Assembly: GCA_012845835.1 (NCBI GenBank)
Contig: JABAKD010000024.1
Location: 1,215,862 to 1,279,861, forward strand
From: Undaria pinnatifida
Lineage: Eukaryota > Sar > Phaeophyceae > Laminariales > Alariaceae
Direction of reading: 5' to 3'
Length of the DNA: 64,000 nt
Below are positions 57,501-64,000 of the stretch, one piece after another. The notes under the pieces are model-generated. The model did not search any database. It was not told the origin of the DNA and saw only the letters and a program-made list of their open reading frames with translations. The position numbers and the translations under genes are program-made. The first letter of the stretch is position 1. Each line of letters begins with the position of its first letter.

Positions 57501-60500
57501 ATGAGGTTGGAGCCAGACAAAACGCTTGCGCTGCGGCTTGTGGTTGAGCTGGGGTTGGGGTGGGGGTTGGTGCTGGGGCTGGGGCTGAGGCTAAGGCCTA
57601 GGCTGACAATGGGGGTGAGGCCGGGGCTGGAGGCAGGGCAGGGACTGGGGGTGGTGTTGAGGAAAAGGCTGAGGCTATGGCTTGGGCAATAATAGAGGGT
57701 CGGGCCGGGCAAGAGGATTGGAGTGGGAACGGGTTTGGGGATTGGAGGGCGTTGGGTAGGACGCCACGCATTGGCTGGGTTTGTGTTTGAAGCATACAAA
57801 CGGACTGGGCCAGGGTCTGGGCTGGGCTGACACTGGGACTGGGGCTGACACTGGGACTGGGGCTGACACTGAAAATCTAGCTGCGGCTTGGTCAGGGCCC
57901 AGATCTGGGTTTGTAGCCCGGAAAGTTAGCTGCGGCTGAAAATTGGGTGTGGGTCGAGGTTGGGTTGAGGCGGGGTTGACGAATTGATCTGGGGCTGAGG
58001 CTTGGAGCGTAGATTGGGCTTGGGCTCGCACTGAGCTAAAGCTTGAACCGGGGCCTGCGTTGACGCTGGTGCTGGTGCTGGTACTGGTGCTGGGGCTGGG
58101 GCTGCGAATGGGGCTGGGGCTGGGGTTGGGGCTGGGCCTCCAACTGAGGTGAGATATGGGAACGAGGTTGCGGTTGGGGTTGGTGCTGAAGTAACGACTT
58201 TGATGCGGGCTTGGGATTTGGTAAATTGGGGCTAAGCAAGGGGTTATAAAATATGCATGGGGTGTTTTTTACTTTAAATTGAGTACTTTCGGATCTGGCG
58301 CTCTGCGGGGGGGTCTGAGGCTGGGGCTATTGGTATGACCGATGAAGAAGGTGGAAACTAGGATGGGATTGGGGCTGGTGTTGAGGTACGAATATGGATG
58401 TGCACCCGGCTTTGGGAAGGCTTGAATTGATCACGGGTCCTAGGCTTGAACTGGCCCTTGGGCTAGAATGATCTCAAGCTTGGTTTGGGCTTTGGAAAAG
58501 AGTTAGGGTTATACCTGAGTATAGGTCTTGGCAAGTGGCATTATCATGGCCTAGGACAGACCTGAATCTAGCGCAAATCTAACGTTATAGCAAAGGTTGG
58601 GCAAGGGCCTTAGGCTTGGGTTGGCGCCTGGGCTTGAAATTGCGCTTGGGTTTGCGTTAAAGTCTGGAAAAGGCTAAGGCAGGATAGGGAGAGTGGGCGA
58701 TCGTGATAGGGAGACACTTAATAGAGCCGGGGCTGGGGCTGAGTGTAGGTCTGGGTCTGGGGCTAGTGCTTGGCCCAAACATCAGGTAGAGGTTGGGTCT
58801 GGGAGCGGGGCTGGGACTGGGGCTGAGGCTGGCACCTGGAACCGTATTGGGATTTGGGCTGAGGAGGTTGAAATATCTGGGACGGGAGCTTGACTTTCAG
58901 ATGTGGCCGGCGTTGGGCGAAGGACTTGGGCTGGGGTTGGGCTCCGGGCTGGGTTTGGAGGTAAGGCTGGAAATGGGGTCGAGGCTGAAGCTGACAACGG
59001 AGCTGGGATTGGGGGTAGTCTAATGGGTGGGGGGATTGGGGGTAGTCTCATGGGTGGGGCTGGGACGGTGGATTGATAATTGGATGAGGCTGGAGCTGGG
59101 CAAGGGGGCTGGGCCCGGGCTATGTTGTGGGCTGGAAATGGGCTGGGGCTTGGCTTGAAGTTGGGCATGACTGTGTCTGGGGCTGAGGCTAAGGAAGGGG
59201 CCGGGCTCGGGCTTGAACTGGGCTAACATTGGGGCTGGCACTATCGATGAGGCTCGGTTTCGGTCTGGGACTGGGTCTGAGCAACTGACGTGCACTCGGA
59301 AAATTGGCTGCGGCCGAGAATGGGGCTGAGGCTAAGCTTAGAGCTGACGCTGGGCGTTATCGAGGAGTAAGGTTGTGAGGTGGAATTAGGCAGCAGATCT
59401 GGCGTGGATTGAGACCGTGCTGGGGCTGTACCTGGCGCTGGGCGTGGGGTTAGGGCTGGGGCTGGGGCTGGTTGGGGCTGACGCTGGGGCTGGGACTGGG
59501 GCTGGGGCTGCGGCTGGGAATAGGGTTGCAATCGAGGTAGGAGTAGGGATTGGAGCTGTAGCTGGGGCTGGTGCTAAATGAAAGACTTAGGCGAGAGATT
59601 GGGCTTCGGGGGGCTGGGGCTGGATAAAGATCCTGTGCTTGTACTAGTACACTGGCTGGGGATTAGACACAGGGCTAGCATTGGAGCTGGGGGGATGCCA
59701 GGGCGTCGCCTGGGGGTGAAGCTGGTGTTGGTGCTGGGGTAATAACTGGAGCTATGACTGGGACGGTAGATGGGACTGACATTGAACCTAAGGCTGTAGT
59801 TTGAGGCTGAGGTCGAGGCTAAGGCCGGGGCCGAGGTTGAGATGTAGGTCGAGACTTAATCCAGAGTTACAACTGCGGCTAGTGGTTTGAGTTAATGCTG
59901 GGGCAGAAAATGAGCTAGGACTGAGGAGTTTGTGCTACAACTGGTGCTTGGGCTACAGCTTCTGTTCAGCAAGAGGCTTGGGCTAGAGCTGGCGTTGGTG
60001 CTGGAGCAGGGTCTGCAGCGAGATTTCGGGCTATTGCTCAGGCTAGGGCCGCAAGTAAGGCTACGCATGGAGCAGGGGTTATGTCTTGGGCTATACGCTT
60101 AGGCGTAGGCTGGGCTGGAGCGGAGTATAGATCTGAAATGTGAGCTAGGGCTCGAGACGCGGCGGAATTTCGTACTGGGGCTGAGGCCATGGCTGCGTTC
60201 GGAACCATATATGGGATAGTTTAAAACGCCGGGGCTATTACTTGAGCTGAGCTTGGGGCTGGGGGTGGGGCTGGGACTTGTCATGGGTTGGGGATGGAGC
60301 TGAAACCGGGACGAATGGGCTCGTGTTGGGTTTACGGGTTGGCCTGAGATTTGGGTCGGGGCTGGGGTCGGGGCTAACCGATAAAATTGAACATGGACTG
60401 CCTGGACATTCTGCTGTGATTTGGGACTGAGATTGTGCTATTGCTTAGCCTTGGGCTAGGATCGTGAGACGGGCTGGGGCTGGGACTAAGCAAAGGCCAG

Positions 60501-61290
60501 GTTTGTGGCATTGATCGGCGCTGGGGCTGGGGTAAGGACGCGCGCACGATATAGCTAGCAGTTTTCAGCCCAAATATATTTTGATTTCCGGGAATTGCTC
60601 AACTGAGGAATCACCCATCATCGTCGAAATTCCAAGCGTGCTCGTATACCGAGGTCATGGGGTTATTAATCATCTTGTGAATACCGTTTGTATCCAATTA
60701 CTGTATGTGAGGTACAGAGGTTCTCACGCGAGAGGCCTCAGAAAGCAATCGGTCCACCTGCAAGGTAGCATGCGTCCAAGGGCCGGAGAAAGGGCTGGGG
60801 GTGAAGCTAGGACTTGGATTAGGACTAAGACAGCGGGTACCTAGTGGCTGGCTGCGACTGAGGACCGGGCACGCGTCTGGGATCCAGCTGGCAATGATCT
60901 TCACTGGGTCTTGCGCCAAGACTGGACTTAATCTGGGACTTCAGCTGCAGCTACATTTGCGGGGGCGCGTGTCTGACGCTCCAGCTAGGGCAGGGGCAGG
61001 GATGCGGGTGGACGTTAGGACTAGGACTACCATAGAAACTGCAGGCTTGAGGCAAGAGATGGGGTGGGGGTTGGCGCTGGGGCTGAACCCGTGTCTACAG
61101 CTGGAGCCGATAGGCAGGAGCTAGTGGTCTAAGAAGTGGGCTGCAACTTGGACTCGAGCTGCAGCAGGGGCTGGAGCGTGGGCTTTGAGGTTTGCTGGGC
61201 TTGGGTTGGATCTGGAGGTTTAGGTGGCGGCTGGGGCCGGGGATAGAACTTCCGATGGGACGTTGCGTGGAGCATCAGGAGCTGAGGCTA
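48560..61290. repeat. 12.7-kb strand-switching degenerate GGGGCT/GGGCTT array
   Basis: The region is built almost wholly from degenerate hexamer units such as GGGGCT, GGGCTT and GGGACT or their complements. The plus strand is C-rich at about 48560-49345, G-rich to 49700, C-rich to 50735, G-rich to 51050, C-rich to 52040, G-rich to 54540, C-rich to 55450, then G-rich to 61290. There are many long Pro/Ser/Gln- or Gly/Leu/Trp-rich open frames on both strands; these are by-products of the repeat. No gene is supported. A short AT-rich interruption lies at 58230-58300. Confidence 0.93.
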
Positions 61291-64000
61291 CAGGTAAGTT
61301 ATGTCACGTAAGCGGGTTTCTCCTACTACCGTCCGACATTCAGCAAACCAATAGATAGCTCTGTGAATGTAGCGACGACTTGCTTCGTGTAGTTCTTGTA
61401 CACCGTGTAGGACAATGTGTGGCTAACTTTTCTCGAACCAACCGGCTGGTGGTGGTCGTGCTTCGGGATTAGTGATTCGATATGTGAGATCAAGCGATCC
61501 AGTGGGCTCCAGCGTCGATATGGTGTAGAGATATCCCATTCTACACATGTACATCTTCGCGCTATCGCCTATCCTACACCGTGCGCCGTCATGCTGCCGC
61601 GCGTGATTTTAGACATAACTTGGTGTAGCAATGTTCCACGTCACATCTTTGTACACGCCTATCACAACTATGTATGCACCGTGCGTTGGCACGTTAACGC
61701 ACGGACTTCTAGACATACCCTCAGTTTAGAAATGTGAGCGAGGGGCGGTGCTAATTGAGACGTGGCCTGTGCATATACGAAGTACACATGTACCTGGTAT
61801 GGAACGGAACATCGCTGCTCCTAATCAGCGACAGCATTTACTGAACTCGATTGGTCTACAAACATTGTGCGGTATTACGGCGATGGGCGGTGTTGATAGG
61901 GTAATATTGTGCGCACATTTAAAATGCATGTGGGACGTAACATCGCTACGCCGGACCAATGCCGGATTCCGCTTAACCCCTTGACTTCAGTCAACAATCC
62001 TAATCCCGTGGCACGGCCGGCACGACTGTGCCATACAGACACGCTACGTTAAGCCAGAAACGTAGGCACTCGGGGCTACATGCCCTGGCGACGTGTTTAC
62101 ATGGAGAATAGTGGCCCCGACCTGCTCGTGCCGCGTGGAACCAAGCCCGTAATAGGTGAGGTGATGCACCACCCACGACTATGCTGACTGATTCTGCGAT
62201 ACCCCCCTCCCAAAAAAAATCCAGCGTTTTCTTTAGCGAACGTTTCATGGCTGCTCGACACGAGTAAGGACGCTGTGGTACAACCATGTCCACATATTTT
62301 TATGTTGGCAAAGGACTATGGAACGACGACATCAGGGTGGCAAGGTGAAGCGTATTTCAGGAGATACGGTATGGAGCTGGTTTCAAAACCGGCGATTTCG
62401 TTAAAGAAAAGTTGGAGGGGCCACAAATGGGCGACGTCGTTGTCATGCTGAGTCGTGCGGTGTAAGCTACACTAGCAGTGCTTGTATTCAGGGAAAGGTG
62501 ATTCCCCGACCTAACGTCAACACGACATCTTAGCTTAAAAGTGGAAAATACCTGTTGATCAAGCCCGTCGGTACCCGCAACCGTTTTTCGTTCGTGGCAC
62601 GATGGAACCTGCTGCCGGACGTTTTACAACGGGTGACACTAAGATTGGTCGATGGGACCCGTCTCAACGTGACCCCGCCGCACAATTTATGTTTGCCTAT
62701 GACTTATGCCTATCGTCGTTTCGGCAAAAACGAAACGGCCCCGCGCAGCTGGGTAGGTGATAAGTACCTAAGGTCGTTCACGTCCTGGTCACAAGTGAAT
62801 GCACAAAACCGTCACATATGATTGAAACCACTCAACGTCGGATGGATCAACAGGAGCCTCATACAACCCGCATGAGAAGACCCCCCACCCCATAGGCCGT
62901 ATGCACCGTTCTCCTGGCGACACCGAACGTTTTTTTATGACGCGAAAGAAAGAGTAAGACAACAGTAGCCAAAAACGTAGGTGCTGTTAGTGGTGAAGGC
63001 GCAGCTCACCATCTCGCAGCTCTTTGTAAGCGAATTGTTTACTCTGCTGGGTACCTGCACGGGCACCTCCCCTCTACCCTCTCTCCCCCCTCCTCCTCAT
63101 CTCTTCCTACCCCCGCTCGCCTGCGATGGAACTCCGGGAACAGTTCACGGTTCTTTGCACCAGGTGCAAGTAACGTCTACCTGGTTAGTGAAACCCGACG
63201 CGCTCCGTCCCAGCACGGTTGGCATCCGGAGGTCAGTGGTCGCGGACGGACTGCAGCCATGCACGATGCGCCTTCCCTCGCCCCTCTCTCCCGCCTTCCC
63301 CCCCTCTCTCTCTTCTCCCCCCCCCTCCATCCTTTCCTCTCATTCTCTCGTTCTCTACACATGTCTCTCTTCGTCGCGCTCTCTCTCCATTCCCTCTTTC
63401 TGTTTATGTCTCTCATTCGTGCTGCTTGTGTTCTGTCTCTGCCCCTAAAAGCTACAGTATGCGTTTCTCGTGTGCACGGTGGAAGCAAGTTTCTCAACCT
63501 GCTGTCGTATGCGACACACTGAGACGACTTTATCACAGGGGTATTCAGGAGCTTCTCCCACGGCATGTGTGCACAGCTTTCCTTTCGACCCGTGACTTTT
63601 TTTTTTTCTGAGGCATCCCACGGTAGGGGTCGAACTTCTGGACCAAAAGGTTTCTGGCGTTCTGATTGGTTGAGCTTCTCTAGTGAGGAACTACCGTTTG
63701 GTCTAAAGTGTAATGATTTCACTAGTATAATATTCTTCAGTGGCTAGAAGGCATAGACCCTTGTCAGGTTGCGCGAAAGAATGTCTTGAAAGGCATGTTT
63801 CGGGTGGTTGAGATATCGAACTCAGGAACTTTCTGCTGCACCCCTAGTGTGGGATGGCTCGACTCACCTACACCCAACCCACAGAGTTGACTTTGGGAAA
63901 GCAAGCGAAAGTGCAACCCGATAGACGAGCCCCATGGCCTAGATATATTTCAATAACATTTCAGAAACGCGAGAATTTCGTTTAAGCGATACGACGTACT
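61291..64000. other. Right end, no gene recognised
   Basis: 61550-61740 holds two degenerate copies of a CACCGTGCG...TTCTAGACATA block. 62555-62821 (plus) and 62000-62293 (minus) are open but unrecognised. 63060-63430 is CT-rich (CCCTCTCTC runs). 63760-63830 carries the GGTTGCGCGAAAGAATG dispersed repeat. Nothing identifies a gene. Confidence 0.45.

Noticed and set aside
48560-61290. Dozens of 60-140-codon open frames rich in Pro/Ser/Gln or Gly/Leu/Trp
   Set aside because: They follow directly from a stop-poor degenerate hexamer repeat, occur on both strands and lack any domain.

Overview
This is a eukaryotic nuclear window with spliceosomal GT-AG introns, very long introns, and a dense mix of microsatellites, minisatellites and short dispersed elements. 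Only about 2.5 kb (4%) is coding that I can support. The two recognisable genes, a cytosolic-type seryl-tRNA synthetase and a small mitochondrial TIM protein, are eukaryotic. The intron-rich, repeat-rich style with poly-G/C tracts suggests a protist or alga. A brown alga or related stramenopile is my best guess, but this is inference, not proof.

Layout. 1-12.9 kb: no convincing gene; tandem repeats, a large fold-back element (8.99-9.54 kb), a tRNA-derived SINE and other dispersed elements. 13.465-30.870 kb, minus strand: a 13-exon seryl-tRNA synthetase gene. I resolved all 13 exons by translation, splice sites and phase; they total 2286 nt, giving 761 aa plus stop with no internal stop. It is unusual in two ways. 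First, the normal SerRS body (about 445 aa) is followed by two WHEP domains and a C-terminal domain resembling the N-terminal (GST-C-like) domain of eEF1B. Second, most introns and the 3' flank hold decayed copies of the adjacent exon end plus its splice site. 30.871-31.141 kb: a 271-bp divergent promoter region. 31.142-39.773 kb, plus strand: a three-exon TIM13 gene (82 aa) with introns of 6.1 and 2.3 kb. The first intron carries a decayed minus-strand gene remnant at 32.6-34.35 kb.

39.8-48.5 kb: no gene recognised; GGGTC pentamer arrays, a TIR-bearing MITE family with palindromes, and other repeats. 48.56-61.29 kb: a 12.7-kb degenerate array rich in GGGGCT/GGGCTT that switches its G-rich strand several times at recurring junction sequences. 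61.3-64.0 kb: no recognisable gene.

The two genes serve cytosolic translation and mitochondrial protein import, and are arranged head to head. The most notable candidates for new biology are the SerRS-WHEP-WHEP-eEF1B-like fusion, the serial exon-junction duplications around it, and the strand-switching G-rich array.
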